NCBI RefSeq assembly: GCF_030418295.1
Contig: NZ_JAUHQA010000001.1
Coordinates: 2,542,001 to 2,606,000, forward strand
Direction of reading: 5' to 3'
Origin: Demequina muriae
Lineage (GTDB): Bacteria > Actinomycetota > Actinomycetes > Actinomycetales > Demequinaceae
Length of the DNA: 64,000 nucleotides
Positions 26,855-36,293 of this stretch are shown in pieces. Below the pieces are notes generated by a model. That model had not been told where the DNA came from, ran no database searches, and saw nothing but the letters and a program-made list of their open reading frames with translations. The position numbers and the translations under genes are program-made. Position 1 is the first letter of the stretch. Every line of letters begins with the position of its first letter.

Positions 26855-27481
26855 TTGACTTCAGTTCAGCGCGCGCGCCGCCAGGTGCGCCTGTCCCGCG
26901 CCTTGGGTCTCGCATTGACCCCCAAGGCCGTCAAGCACTTCGAGAAGCGCCCCTACCCTCCGGGCGAGCACGGCCGCACCGCGCGCCGCAAGGAGAGCGA
27001 CTACGCCGTTCGTCTGCGCGAGAAGCAGCGTCTGCGCGCTCAGTACGGTCTCCGCGAGAAGCAGATGACGCGCGTCTTCGAAGAGGCTCGCAAGGAGCCG
27101 GGTCTGACCGGTGAGGCTTTCGTCGAGCTGCTCGAGATGCGTCTCGACGCTCTCGTGCTCCGCTCCGGATTCGCCCGCACCATCCTGCAGGCGCGCCAGT
27201 CGGTGCTGCACCGTCACATCATGGTCGACGGCAAGATCGTCGACCGCCCGTCGTTCCGCGTGAAGCCGGGCCAGACCATCCAGGTCAAGCCCAAGGCCGT
27301 CACGATGGAGCCCTACATGGCCGCCGCCGCCGGCGCACACCGCGATGTGCTGCCGGAGCTGCCCGACTACCTCGAGGTCAAGCTCGAGAAGCTGTCGGCT
27401 CAGCTGGTTCGCCGTCCCAAGCGCGCCGAGGTCCCCGTGACCTGCGAAGTGCAGCTGGTCGTCGAGTTCTACGCGCGTTAA
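26855..27481 (+). CDS. rpsD: 30S ribosomal protein S4
   Basis: The 208-residue protein starts TSVQRARRQVRLSRALGLAL and has EKRPYPPGEHGR and the S4 RNA-binding domain (LDALVLRSGFARTILQARQS). It nucleates 30S assembly. The start is a TTG at 26855, chosen because AAAGG lies seven bases upstream and the resulting N terminus matches actinobacterial S4. It lacks the N-terminal zinc cysteines of the metal-binding S4 type, so it is the zinc-independent form. A strong hairpin follows. Confidence 0.95.
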   Translation: MTSVQRARRQVRLSRALGLALTPKAVKHFEKRPYPPGEHGRTARRKESDYAVRLREKQRLRAQYGLREKQMTRVFEEARKEPGLTGEAFVELLEMRLDALVLRSGFARTILQARQSVLHRHIMVDGKIVDRPSFRVKPGQTIQVKPKAVTMEPYMAAAAGAHRDVLPELPDYLEVKLEKLSAQLVRRPKRAEVPVTCEVQLVVEFYAR

Positions 27482-27509
27482 TTCGCACTAGGCTCATGCG
27501 AGCCGAATG

Positions 27510-27556
27510 ACAACGGCCGCCGGCCCCTGGCACTCGCCAGGGCCCGGCGGCGTTGT
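27510..27556 (+). terminator. rpsD terminator hairpin
   Basis: A long, slightly mismatched stem runs ACAACG-GCCGCCGG-CCCTGGC with its complement GCCAGGG-CCGGCGG-CGTTGT around the loop ACTC. It starts 29 bases after the rpsD stop. Confidence 0.8.
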
Positions 27557-27589
27557 CGTATCAGTAGCGGCGGCCGATGCGCCGCTCAC

Positions 27590-27610
27590 CCCGCCTGCAC
27601 AGCAGGCGGG
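27590..27610 (+). promoter_or_regulatory. Hairpin directly upstream of the alaS ribosome binding site
   Basis: CCCGCCTGC (27590-27598) and GCAGGCGGG (27602-27610) form a perfect 9-bp stem with the loop ACA. It ends 14 bases before the GGAGG of alaS. A second terminator or an attenuator-like element are both possible. No T-box consensus is present. Confidence 0.45.
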
Positions 27611-27634
27611 CGAACGCAGGACATGGAGGACAGC

Positions 27635-30316
27635 ATGCGCACCGCTGACATTCGCCAGCGCTGGATCGACTTCTTCGAGTCGAAGGGCCACCACATCGCC
27701 CCCAGCGCATCGCTCGTCTCTCCTGACCCCAGCCTGCTGTTCACCGTCGCAGGCATGGTCCCGTTCATCCCGTACATCATCGGGAGCCAGACCTCCGCCC
27801 ACCCACGCGTTGCGTCTGTCCAGAAGTGCATCCGCACCAAGGACATCGAAGAGGTGGGCAAGACCACCCGCCACGGCACGTTCTTCCAGATGCTGGGCAA
27901 CTTCTCGTTCGGCGACTACTTCAAGCAGGGCGCGATCGAGATGGCCTGGGAGCTGCTCACCGGCTCAGAGGACGAGGGCCGGTACGGCTTCGACCCCGAG
28001 ACCCTGTGGGTCACCATCTGGGAGCAGGACGACGAGGCTGAGGCCGCGCTGCTCGAGGTGGGACTCCCCGCCGAGCGCATCGTCAAGCTTCCCCGCGAGG
28101 AGATCTTCTGGGACACCGGCCAGCCCGGGCCTGCCGGACCGTGCGCCGAGTGGCACGTGGACCGCGGCCCCGAGTTCGGCCCCGACTATGACCCTGCGTC
28201 AGGCGCGGCGGGCTGGACCGACGAGATCGGCGACCGTTACCTCGAGATCTGGAACCTGGTCTTCGACCAGTTCCTGCGTGGCCCCGGCTCCGGCAAGGAC
28301 TACCCGCTGATCCGCGAGCTGGACCAGAAGGCGATCGACACCGGCGCCGGCCTGGAGCGCATCGCGTTCCTCAAGCAGGGCGTGTCGAACATGTACGAGA
28401 TCGATGAGGTGTTCCCCGTCATCGAGAAGGCCCAGGAGCTGTCCGGCCGCCAGTACAAGGCGAACGGCGAGGACGACGTCCGCATGCGCGTCATCGCCGA
28501 CCACGTGCGCTCGGCCATGATGCTGATGCACGACGGCGTGGTGCCCGGCAACGAGGGCCGTGGCTACGTGCTTCGCCGCCTGCTGCGCCGCACCGTGCGG
28601 GCGATGCGTCTGCTGGGCGTCGAGGACCCGTCGCTGACCATCCTGATGGACACGTCCTACCGCGCCATGAGCGCCTCGTACCCCGAGCTCTCCGGCTCGA
28701 TCGACCGCATCACGGGCATCGCGGGCTCCGAGGAGGAGTCGTTCCGCCGCACCCTCACGCAGGGCACCACGATGCTGGACACCGCGGTGGCGAAGGCGAA
28801 GACCGCCGGCACCTCCGCGCTCTCCGGCAAGGACGCGTTCCAGCTCCACGACACCTACGGATTCCCCATCGACCTCACCCTCGAGATGGCGGCCGAGCAG
28901 GGCGTGAGCGTCGATGAGGCCGGCTTCCGCTCGCTCATGGCCGAGCAGCGCGACCGTGCGCGGGCCGATGCGAAGGCCAAGAAGGGCGGGCACGCGGACG
29001 TCAGCGTCTACCAGGCGGTGGGCGCCCAGACCCCCACGACGTTCCGTGGCTATGATGAGCTCGCGCTCGTGAGCACCGTGGTCTCGGTGATCAAGGACGG
29101 CGTCTCCGTGCCGGTCGCGACCACGGGGGACACGGTCGAGGTCATCCTCGCGCAGACCCCGTTCTACCCGGAGTCGGGCGGCCAGGACGCCGACACCGGC
29201 GAGATCCGCGGCGCCAACGCGACCCTCACTGTGATCGACGTGCAGAAGCCCGTCGCCGATGTCATCGTGCACACCGTCACGGTCGACGAGGGCGAGATCG
29301 CCGTCGGGGACCAGGTCTCTGCCGAGGTCGACCCTGTCAACCGTCGCCTCGCCTCCAAGGCTCACTCCGCGACGCATCTGATCCATGCGGCGCTCCACGA
29401 GGTGCTGGGCAACGAAGCGACTCAGGCGGGCTCGTACAACAAGCCCGGCTACATGCGCCTGGACTTCGCGTGGCGTCAGGGCATCTCGCACAGCGCCCGC
29501 GAAGAGATCGAGGGCATCGCCAACCGCGCCATCCGCGAGGAGCTGCCCGTCGGCACGCAGGTGATGAGCCTGGACGAGGCGCGCAGCCTGGGCGCCATGG
29601 CGCTGTTCGGCGAGAAGTACGGCGACCGCGTGCGCGTGGTCGAGATCGGAGGTCCGTTCTCGCGCGAACTGTGCGCGGGCACCCACGTCGACAACTCGGC
29701 GCAGATCGGCCTGCTCAGCGTGACGTCCGAGGGCTCGGTCGGATCGGGCGCTCGCCGCATCGAGGCCCTGGTGGGCGCGGACGCGTTCCAGAACCTCGCG
29801 GCCGAGCGGTCGATCGTCAGCGAGCTGAGCACCACGCTCAAGGCGCGCCCCGAGGAGCTCACCGACCGCATCGGCGCACTGCTGACGCGCCTGAGCGACG
29901 CCGAGAAGCAGCTGTCGCAGTACCGCCAGCAGGCGATGCAGCAGGTGGCGGCGCAGCTGGTGGGCACCGCGGACGACGTCGCGGGAATCCGCCTCGTGGC
30001 GCACGAGTCCACGACGGCGGCGGACGGGGATGACCTCCGCACGCTGGTGACGGATGTGCGCGCGCGACTGGGCGAGTCCGAGCCCACCGTCGTCGCCGCA
30101 TCGGCCGCCATCAACGGCCGGCCGCAGATCGTGATCGCGACCAACCAGGCAGCCCGCGACGCCGGCGTGCGCGCCGGCGACCTCGTCAAGGCCGCATCGG
30201 CCGCGCTGGGAGGCGGGGGCGGGGGCAAGCCGGACCTCGCCCAGGGCGGCGGCCAGGATGCGTCCAAGATTCCCGATGCTCTCGTCGCGGTGCGCGACGC
30301 GGTGGCCTCCCGCTAG
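27635..30316 (+). CDS. alaS: Alanine--tRNA ligase
   Basis: This 893-residue AlaRS has the class II catalytic core (GHHIAPSASLVSPDPSLLFT, then RHGTFFQMLGNFSFGDYFK), an editing domain with zinc ligands HSATHLIHAAL and CAGTHVD, and a C-terminal DHHA1-type domain with a Gly-rich stretch (GGGGGGKPDLAQGGG). ATG at 27635 is preferred over the ATG at 27623 because GGAGG lies between them at good spacing and the protein then begins MRTADIRQRW as in relatives. ruvX follows after 13 bases. Confidence 0.96.
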   Translation: MRTADIRQRWIDFFESKGHHIAPSASLVSPDPSLLFTVAGMVPFIPYIIGSQTSAHPRVASVQKCIRTKDIEEVGKTTRHGTFFQMLGNFSFGDYFKQGAIEMAWELLTGSEDEGRYGFDPETLWVTIWEQDDEAEAALLEVGLPAERIVKLPREEIFWDTGQPGPAGPCAEWHVDRGPEFGPDYDPASGAAGWTDEIGDRYLEIWNLVFDQFLRGPGSGKDYPLIRELDQKAIDTGAGLERIAFLKQGVSNMYEIDEVFPVIEKAQELSGRQYKANGEDDVRMRVIADHVRSAMMLMHDGVVPGNEGRGYVLRRLLRRTVRAMRLLGVEDPSLTILMDTSYRAMSASYPELSGSIDRITGIAGSEEESFRRTLTQGTTMLDTAVAKAKTAGTSALSGKDAFQLHDTYGFPIDLTLEMAAEQGVSVDEAGFRSLMAEQRDRARADAKAKKGGHADVSVYQAVGAQTPTTFRGYDELALVSTVVSVIKDGVSVPVATTGDTVEVILAQTPFYPESGGQDADTGEIRGANATLTVIDVQKPVADVIVHTVTVDEGEIAVGDQVSAEVDPVNRRLASKAHSATHLIHAALHEVLGNEATQAGSYNKPGYMRLDFAWRQGISHSAREEIEGIANRAIREELPVGTQVMSLDEARSLGAMALFGEKYGDRVRVVEIGGPFSRELCAGTHVDNSAQIGLLSVTSEGSVGSGARRIEALVGADAFQNLAAERSIVSELSTTLKARPEELTDRIGALLTRLSDAEKQLSQYRQQAMQQVAAQLVGTADDVAGIRLVAHESTTAADGDDLRTLVTDVRARLGESEPTVVAASAAINGRPQIVIATNQAARDAGVRAGDLVKAASAALGGGGGGKPDLAQGGGQDASKIPDALVAVRDAVASR

Positions 30317-30329
30317 GTTCGGCGAGCTC

Positions 30330-30797
30330 GTGGACAGGGGAGTGCGGCTCGGCGTCGACGTGGGCACGGTCCGCATCGGCATCGCGGCATCGGACCCGGA
30401 CGGGCTGATGGCCTTCCCCGTCACCACGGTGACCAGGGGCGATGGCGACGTCGACCAGGTGGCGGCGATCGTGGATGAGCGCGCGGTCGCCCGCGTCTAC
30501 GTGGGGCTGCCCCGCAAGCTCTCGGGCAAGGACGGCGCAAGCGCGGCGTTCGCCCACGAGTTCGCCGCCGCCCTGGCGGAACGCTGCGACGCGGTGGTTC
30601 GTTTGGTGGACGAGCGGTTCTCGACCGCGACAGCGCAGCACGCCATGCGTCAAGCGGGCAGGAACTCGCGTCAGCAGCGTCAGGTCGTCGACCAGGCGGC
30701 CGCCGTCGTGATCCTGGAGAGCGCGTTGGATATCGAACGACAGGGGAACCTCGATAGGGTGACCTACGAGCCGGACCCTAAGGGGAATGATGACTGA
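30330..30797 (+). CDS. ruvX: Putative pre-16S rRNA nuclease / Holliday junction resolvase-like protein RuvX (YqgF)
   Basis: The 155-residue RNase H-fold protein begins DRGVRLGVDVGTVRIGIA, with the first catalytic Asp in GVDVG. VYVGLPRKLSGKDG, VRLVDERFSTATAQ and VVDQAAAVVILES carry the remaining acids. The E. coli relative processes the 16S rRNA 5' end. GTG at 30330 fits the family start, although no strong ribosome binding site is seen. Its 3' end overlaps mltG by 11 bases. Confidence 0.9.
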   Translation: MDRGVRLGVDVGTVRIGIAASDPDGLMAFPVTTVTRGDGDVDQVAAIVDERAVARVYVGLPRKLSGKDGASAAFAHEFAAALAERCDAVVRLVDERFSTATAQHAMRQAGRNSRQQRQVVDQAAAVVILESALDIERQGNLDRVTYEPDPKGNDD

Positions 30798-31941
30798 CCT
30801 CTTCCACGCCCAGACCGAGACGACGACCACGTCGCTCGACATGCGGCGACTGCAGCGACAGAAGCGACGCCAGACGCGTCAGAAGTGGACCCTCGTGGTG
30901 TCCGCGGTCGCGCTCGTCGTGCTCGCGATCGGCGGATCGATCGCGTACAACTTCCTGGGCAGCTTCGAGAGCGAGTCCACCGAGATCGCCGACTACGAGG
31001 GTGCCGGCCAGGGCGTGGTGCAGGTGGTCGTCGAACAGGGCGACACAGGCGCGGACATCGCGCAGACGCTGTTCGAGTCAGGCGTGGTCGCTTCCCCCGA
31101 GTCCTTCATCCGCGAGGCGAACGCCAGCGCGGACGCCGGCAGAATCACGCCCGGCTACTACTTCCTGCAGCGCGAGATGAAGGCCGAGTTCGCGCTCCTG
31201 GCGCTGCTGGACCCGGGAAACAAGAACGAGCTCACCATCACCATCCCCGAGGGCCGCACCGTCGATTCGTACTTCGAGGCCATCGCCAACCTCACGGACT
31301 ACTCCAAGTCCGACATCGAGGCGGTCGCCGAGGACACCGACGCACTGGGGCTGCCCGAGGAGGCCGACGGCATCCTCGAGGGCTGGCTGTTCCCCGCGAC
31401 CTACACGTTCACGCCCGACGCTCAGCCGGCGGACATCCTCGCCGAGATGATCGAGGCGACGGTCAACGTGCTCGAGCGCAACGGCGTGGAGCAGGACCGC
31501 TGGATGGAGGTCATGACGGTGGCCTCGATCATCGAGCGCGAGGCGCGCCTCGAGGAGGACCGTCCCATGGTGGGTGGCGTCATCTACAACCGCCTGGACA
31601 TCGACATGCGGCTCGAGATGGACTCGACGGTGAAGTACATCAGCCCGTCGGAGGGCGTGTTCACGTCGTCCGAGGAGCGCGCGATCGACGATCCTTACAA
31701 CACGTACATGTACACGGGCCTGCCGCCGTCGCCCATCGCCGCACCGGGTGAGGCGGCCATCAAGGCGGCCGCTGACCCGGCCCAGCACGACTTCCTGTTC
31801 TTCGTGACGGTCAACACCGATACGGGCGAGACCCGGTATGCGGAGACGTTCGACGAGCACCAGGACAACGTGGCGCTCCTCCAGGAGTGGGCGCAGGCCA
31901 AGGCGGCCGAGGCCGAGGACGCAGAGGGTGCCACCGACTAG
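30787..31941 (+). CDS. mltG: Endolytic murein transglycosylase MltG
   Basis: The 384-residue protein has a basic cytoplasmic start, one TM helix (LVVSAVALVVLAIGGSIAYN), a LysM-like region, and the YceG catalytic domain with MTVASIIEREARL. The Glu in that motif is the expected catalytic acid. NTYMYTGLPPSPIAAPGEAA is the conserved C-terminal stretch. It cleaves nascent glycan strands and so sets peptidoglycan chain length. It starts inside ruvX and its end overlaps aroE. Confidence 0.95.
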   Translation: MMTDLFHAQTETTTTSLDMRRLQRQKRRQTRQKWTLVVSAVALVVLAIGGSIAYNFLGSFESESTEIADYEGAGQGVVQVVVEQGDTGADIAQTLFESGVVASPESFIREANASADAGRITPGYYFLQREMKAEFALLALLDPGNKNELTITIPEGRTVDSYFEAIANLTDYSKSDIEAVAEDTDALGLPEEADGILEGWLFPATYTFTPDAQPADILAEMIEATVNVLERNGVEQDRWMEVMTVASIIEREARLEEDRPMVGGVIYNRLDIDMRLEMDSTVKYISPSEGVFTSSEERAIDDPYNTYMYTGLPPSPIAAPGEAAIKAAADPAQHDFLFFVTVNTDTGETRYAETFDEHQDNVALLQEWAQAKAAEAEDAEGATD

Positions 31942-32800
31942 CGTCGGCAGCGGTGCGATCCGCCGCGCCGGCGTGCTCGGTCATCCGATCGAGCACTCGC
32001 TGTCGCCGCTGCTGCATCGCGCCGCGTACGAGGCACTCGGCCTGGACTGGGAGTACGACGCCCACGACGTGACCGAGGAGCAGCTCCCGGCGTTCATCAG
32101 CGCGCTCGACGGGCGGTGGAGCGGGCTGTCGTTGACGATGCCGCTCAAGATCGCGGCCACGCAGCTGGTCGACTTCGTGGAGCCCATGGCCAAGCTGGTC
32201 GGCGCCATCAACACCGTGCTGGTGCAGCCCGTCGCCGATGGTCGGCAGCTCGTGGGGGCCAACACCGACGTGCACGGCATCGTCGCCGCGCTGCGTGAGG
32301 GCGGTGTCGAGCGGGCCGATGCGGGAGTCGTCGTGGGCGGGGGAGCGACGGCGACGTCGGCGCTGGCGGCGCTGGGACGCATCGGCGTCACCCGGCCCAT
32401 CGTCGTGGTGCGGTCCCGGGCCCGAGCCGGCGCGCTGATGCGCGCCGCCACCAAGATGGGGGTCGAGCCCCGGTTCGTCTCCTTCGAGGATGCCCCGTCC
32501 TACCTTGAGCGGGCAGTCGCCGTGGTGTCCACGGTTCCGGCCGATGCGGGGGAGGGCTTGGCGCATGCGCTCGCCGAGGCGGGGCGCCCGCTGCATGACG
32601 GGGCCGTGCTGCTCGACGCGGTGTACTCGCCTCTGGACACCCCGCTGGGTATCGCGTGGGAGCAGGCGGGTGGAACGTTCGTGCGCGGCACCCGGATGCT
32701 GCTTCACCAGGCAGGGGAGCAGGTGCGACTCATGACCGGCCGGGAGGCGCCGCTCGACGCCATGGGCTCCGCGTTGGATGGGGCCGTTCACCGCGGTTGA
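31928..32800 (+). CDS. aroE: Shikimate dehydrogenase
   Basis: This 290-residue enzyme reduces 3-dehydroshikimate with NADPH. The substrate-binding SLSPLLHR, the catalytic Lys in LTMPLKIAA, GAINTVLV and NTDVHGIV are visible, as is the nucleotide loop VVGGGATATSAL. GTG at 31928 overlaps the mltG stop by 14 bases and has GAGGA eight bases before it. The usual VTxPxK is changed to LTMPLK, as in a number of actinobacterial AroE proteins. The remaining aro genes lie 12 kb downstream, beyond the pilus operon. Confidence 0.92.
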   Translation: MPPTSVGSGAIRRAGVLGHPIEHSLSPLLHRAAYEALGLDWEYDAHDVTEEQLPAFISALDGRWSGLSLTMPLKIAATQLVDFVEPMAKLVGAINTVLVQPVADGRQLVGANTDVHGIVAALREGGVERADAGVVVGGGATATSALAALGRIGVTRPIVVVRSRARAGALMRAATKMGVEPRFVSFEDAPSYLERAVAVVSTVPADAGEGLAHALAEAGRPLHDGAVLLDAVYSPLDTPLGIAWEQAGGTFVRGTRMLLHQAGEQVRLMTGREAPLDAMGSALDGAVHRG

Positions 32801-32897
32801 CGGACCCCGAGTGAGATGTACAACACGGTGATGCTCTCAAGCCCGTGCCGATGTTAGTTTGCGCACAGCGCGCAAGCATCGAGGGGTGAGGGATTCA

Positions 32898-34565
32898 GTG
32901 AAGCAGCTTGGATCGATCCTGCTCGAAGATGGCGTCCTGACTGAGGAACAGTTGCTGGACGCGATCGACGAGCAGCAGGCGCGCGGCCAGTCCCTGGGCC
33001 GCACGCTGGTGGAACTTGGCATGATCTCCGAGGGCCAGCTGGTGCGCGCGCTCGCCAGCCAGGTGGGCATGGAGTTCGTGGAGCTCGGCGAGTACCCCGT
33101 GGATCACGCGGCCGTGGCGATGGTGCCGGCCGCCGTCTGCCGGCGACACAACGCCCTCCCGATCGCCATCGTCGACGGGCTGCTGCGCGTCGCGATGTCC
33201 AATCCCGGCAATGTGGTGGCGGTCGACGACTTCCGCACGATCACCGGCATGGCCGTCACTCCTGTGGTCGCTGCCCACGACGACGTCACGGGCGCGATCG
33301 ACCGGTACTGCCGGTCGGATGCCGAGCTCGAGGACCTGCAGGAGGAGCTGTCCGAGAACGAGGTCAACCTCGACGAGGACATGCTCGCGGGATCCGCCTC
33401 CGAGGACGACGCCCCGATCGTCCGGTTCGTGAACCTGCTCATCAGCCAGGCGGTGCAGGACCGCGCCTCTGACATCCACATCGAGCCCACCGAGAAGGAC
33501 CTGCGCGTGCGGTACCGGATCGACGGCGTGCTCCACGAGATGCAGCACGCGTCGAAGGCCATCGCGAACGGCGTGACGAGCCGTCTCAAGATCATGTCCG
33601 ACATCGACATCGCCGAGCGCCGCAAGCCTCAGGACGGTCGGCTGTCCGTGAACCACCAGGGCCGCAAGATCGACCTGCGCGTCGCGACCCTGCCCACCGT
33701 GTGGGGCGAGAAGGTCGTCATGCGTATCCTCGACAACTCGACGGCGACGCTGGACCTCGAGGACCTGGGCATCCGCGAGAAGAACTACGAGGCCTACGCG
33801 CGCACCTTCACCAAGCCCTACGGGATGATCCTGGTGACCGGACCCACGGGTTCGGGAAAGTCCACCACGCTGTACGCGACGCTGAACCAGATCACCCGTC
33901 CCGAGATCAACGTCATCACGGTCGAGGACCCGGTCGAGTACCGCATCCCGGGGATCAATCAGGTACAGGTGAACCCCAAGGCCGGGCTCACGTTCGCCTC
34001 TGCGCTGCGCTCGATCCTGCGTGCCGACCCCGACGTGGTCCTGGTGGGAGAGATCCGCGACCACGAGACCGCGCAGATCGCCATCGAGGCGGCGCTCACG
34101 GGTCACCTCGTGCTGTCGACCCTGCACACCAACGACGCGCCCTCCGCGCTCACGCGGCTCATCGAGATGGATATCGAGCCGTTCCTCGTGGGCTCGGCGA
34201 TCGACTGCGTCGTGGCCCAGCGGCTTGCGCGCCGGCTGTGCCACAACTGCGCGGTCGAGTACCAGATGGACGAGGCCGAGATTCCGACGAGCGTCGAGTG
34301 GGTTCCTGGCACTCCGGCGCCGGTCGTGTACCGACCCGAGGGCTGCCAGCGCTGCTCGAACACGGGGTACCGCGGTCGAGTCGCCCTGCACGAGGTGATG
34401 GTGGTCGACGAGGACATCGAGCGGCTCGCAGTCGCGCGGGCATCGTCCGCCGAGATCACCCGCATGGCGCGCTCCCACGGCATGGAGAGCCTGCTGATGG
34501 ACGGATGGGCGAAGGTGCTCGAGGGCACCACGTCGGTGGAGGAGCTGCTGCGTGTCGTCAAGTAG
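32898..34565 (+). CDS. pilB: Type IV pilus assembly ATPase PilB (GspE family)
   Basis: The 555-residue extension ATPase begins KQLGSILLEDGVLTEEQLLD. It has an N-terminal MshEN domain, Walker A GPTGSGKST (315-323), the Asp and His boxes (VEDPVEYRIPGINQVQVNPK, STLHTNDAPSALTRL), and the zinc-binding tetracysteine LCHNC/GCQRC. It powers pilus assembly from the cytoplasm. GTG at 32898 is preferred because GAGGGA lies four bases upstream. An earlier GTG at 32886 lacks spacing. It heads a ten-gene pil operon. TAGTTT at 32855-32860 is a possible -10. Confidence 0.94.
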   Translation: MKQLGSILLEDGVLTEEQLLDAIDEQQARGQSLGRTLVELGMISEGQLVRALASQVGMEFVELGEYPVDHAAVAMVPAAVCRRHNALPIAIVDGLLRVAMSNPGNVVAVDDFRTITGMAVTPVVAAHDDVTGAIDRYCRSDAELEDLQEELSENEVNLDEDMLAGSASEDDAPIVRFVNLLISQAVQDRASDIHIEPTEKDLRVRYRIDGVLHEMQHASKAIANGVTSRLKIMSDIDIAERRKPQDGRLSVNHQGRKIDLRVATLPTVWGEKVVMRILDNSTATLDLEDLGIREKNYEAYARTFTKPYGMILVTGPTGSGKSTTLYATLNQITRPEINVITVEDPVEYRIPGINQVQVNPKAGLTFASALRSILRADPDVVLVGEIRDHETAQIAIEAALTGHLVLSTLHTNDAPSALTRLIEMDIEPFLVGSAIDCVVAQRLARRLCHNCAVEYQMDEAEIPTSVEWVPGTPAPVVYRPEGCQRCSNTGYRGRVALHEVMVVDEDIERLAVARASSAEITRMARSHGMESLLMDGWAKVLEGTTSVEELLRVVK

Positions 34566-34676
34566 TCCTGGTCGTCACAGTGACCGATGCAGGCTTGAGT
34601 TCGTGGGTCGAAGCGCCGATACCGGTGGCACGACCGAAAGCCGGCGCACCTGCGCTCGGCGTGAGGGGAAGCAAAG

Positions 34677-36281
34677 ATGACGTCGTTCATGCCTGAGGAG
34701 ACGCCTCCGCAGCGTCCGCAGCAGCCGGCTACGCCGCCGGCGAGCCCGCCGCAGGCGGGACCGGGAGCGCCGAGCACTCCCTCGTATGCGCAGTCGGCCC
34801 AGGCCGCGCCGTCGGCTCCTGCTCCCAACCTCGCGCCACAGGCCAGGCCGGCGTACTCGCCGCAGGGCCAGGCACCACAGGGTCAGCCTCCGCGCCCGCC
34901 GGTGGTGCCGCAGGATCACTTCCAGCAGGCGCAGCCCAGCGCGCAGACCCCGCCGCCGCTGGCGCCCGCGCAGCGTCCGACCTCAGGACAGATGCCCGTC
35001 TCGGGCGGCGTTCCGCTGCAGCAGGGCCAGCCTGCGCCCCAGCGCACACCCATGACGGCGGGCCAGCCGCCTGCGCAGCAGCAACGGCCGGGAATGGCTC
35101 CCGGCGCTGCGGGCCAGGCTCCGCCGCGTGCTCCGCAGCAGCGTGCAGGTCAGCCTGCGGGCTCGTCGCGCATCGGCATGAGCCAGGAGGCGCACGACGA
35201 CGACCTCGACATCGCCGAAGCCCTGCGTGGCATGCTCAAGCTCGGTGCGTCCGACCTTCACGTCACCACGGGCGCGCAGCCGATGGTGCGGGTGGACGGC
35301 TCCCTCACGCCCCTCGAGGGGTTCCCCAAGCTCACCAAGGACAGCCTGCAGCGCACGCTGTACCAGATTCTGACGCAGGCACAGCGGGAGAAGTTCGAAG
35401 AGGAGCTCGAGCTCGACTTCTCCTACGCGCTCGTCGGCGAGGCGCGCTTCCGTGTGAATCTGTACCGCCAGCGCGAGTCCGTCGGCGCCGCGTTCCGCGT
35501 GATTCCCTACGAGATCAAGCCGCTCGAGGCGCTGGGCATCCCGCAGGCGGTCTCGAACTTCGCGAACCTCTCACGCGGACTGGTGCTGGTGACGGGACCC
35601 ACGGGATCCGGCAAGTCCACCACGCTGGCATCGCTCGTCGACCTCGCCAACCGCTCGCGCAGCGGCCACATCATGACGGTCGAGGACCCCATCGAGTTCC
35701 TCCATCGCCACAAGCGCAGCCTGGTGAACCAGCGCGAGGTCGGCTCGGACACCAAGTCCTTCCAGCGGGCGCTCAAGCATGTGCTGCGCCAGGACCCGGA
35801 CATCATCCTGATCGGCGAGCTCCGCGACCTGGAGACCATCCAGGTGGCGCTCACGGCGGCCGAGACCGGTCACCTGGTGTTCGCGACGCTGCACACCCAG
35901 GATGCGGCGCAGACCATCGACCGCGTGATCGATGTGTTCCCCTCCGAGCAGCAGGGCCAGGTGCGCACGCAGCTCGCGACGGCGATCCAGGGCGTGCTGT
36001 GCCAGGCGCTGCTGCCTCGCGCGGGCACGCCCGGTCGGGCCGTCGCCGTCGAGGTGCTCGTCGCCACCCCGGCGATCCGCAACCTCATCCGCGAGGGCAA
36101 GACGCATCAGATCCACACCGCGATGCAGGCCGGCGCCTCGCTGGGCATGCAGGCCATGGACCAGCACCTCGCCCAGTTGGTGAAGGACGGCACCGTCGAG
36201 TACGACGACGCCGTGGAGATGTGCCATTCCTTCGAAGAATTCAACCGGCTCTGCGGGCGCGCCAGCCCCGAGCGACACTAG
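34677..36281 (+). CDS. pilT: Type IV pilus retraction ATPase PilT with long Pro/Gln-rich N-terminal extension
   Basis: The protein has 534 residues. From about residue 180 it is a normal PilT: LDIAEALRGMLKLGASDLHV, Walker A GPTGSGKST from residue 307, Asp box VEDPIEFLH, and VFATLHTQDAAQTIDRVIDV. PilT usually has about 350 residues. The first 175 here are a Pro/Gln/Ala low-complexity region (PQRPQQPATPPASPPQAG). This part could tether or regulate the motor. The ATG has GAGGGG eight bases before it. The 111-base gap from pilB holds no other feature. Confidence 0.93.
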   Translation: MTSFMPEETPPQRPQQPATPPASPPQAGPGAPSTPSYAQSAQAAPSAPAPNLAPQARPAYSPQGQAPQGQPPRPPVVPQDHFQQAQPSAQTPPPLAPAQRPTSGQMPVSGGVPLQQGQPAPQRTPMTAGQPPAQQQRPGMAPGAAGQAPPRAPQQRAGQPAGSSRIGMSQEAHDDDLDIAEALRGMLKLGASDLHVTTGAQPMVRVDGSLTPLEGFPKLTKDSLQRTLYQILTQAQREKFEEELELDFSYALVGEARFRVNLYRQRESVGAAFRVIPYEIKPLEALGIPQAVSNFANLSRGLVLVTGPTGSGKSTTLASLVDLANRSRSGHIMTVEDPIEFLHRHKRSLVNQREVGSDTKSFQRALKHVLRQDPDIILIGELRDLETIQVALTAAETGHLVFATLHTQDAAQTIDRVIDVFPSEQQGQVRTQLATAIQGVLCQALLPRAGTPGRAVAVEVLVATPAIRNLIREGKTHQIHTAMQAGASLGMQAMDQHLAQLVKDGTVEYDDAVEMCHSFEEFNRLCGRASPERH

Positions 36282-36293
36282 GGGAGCGCAGCG

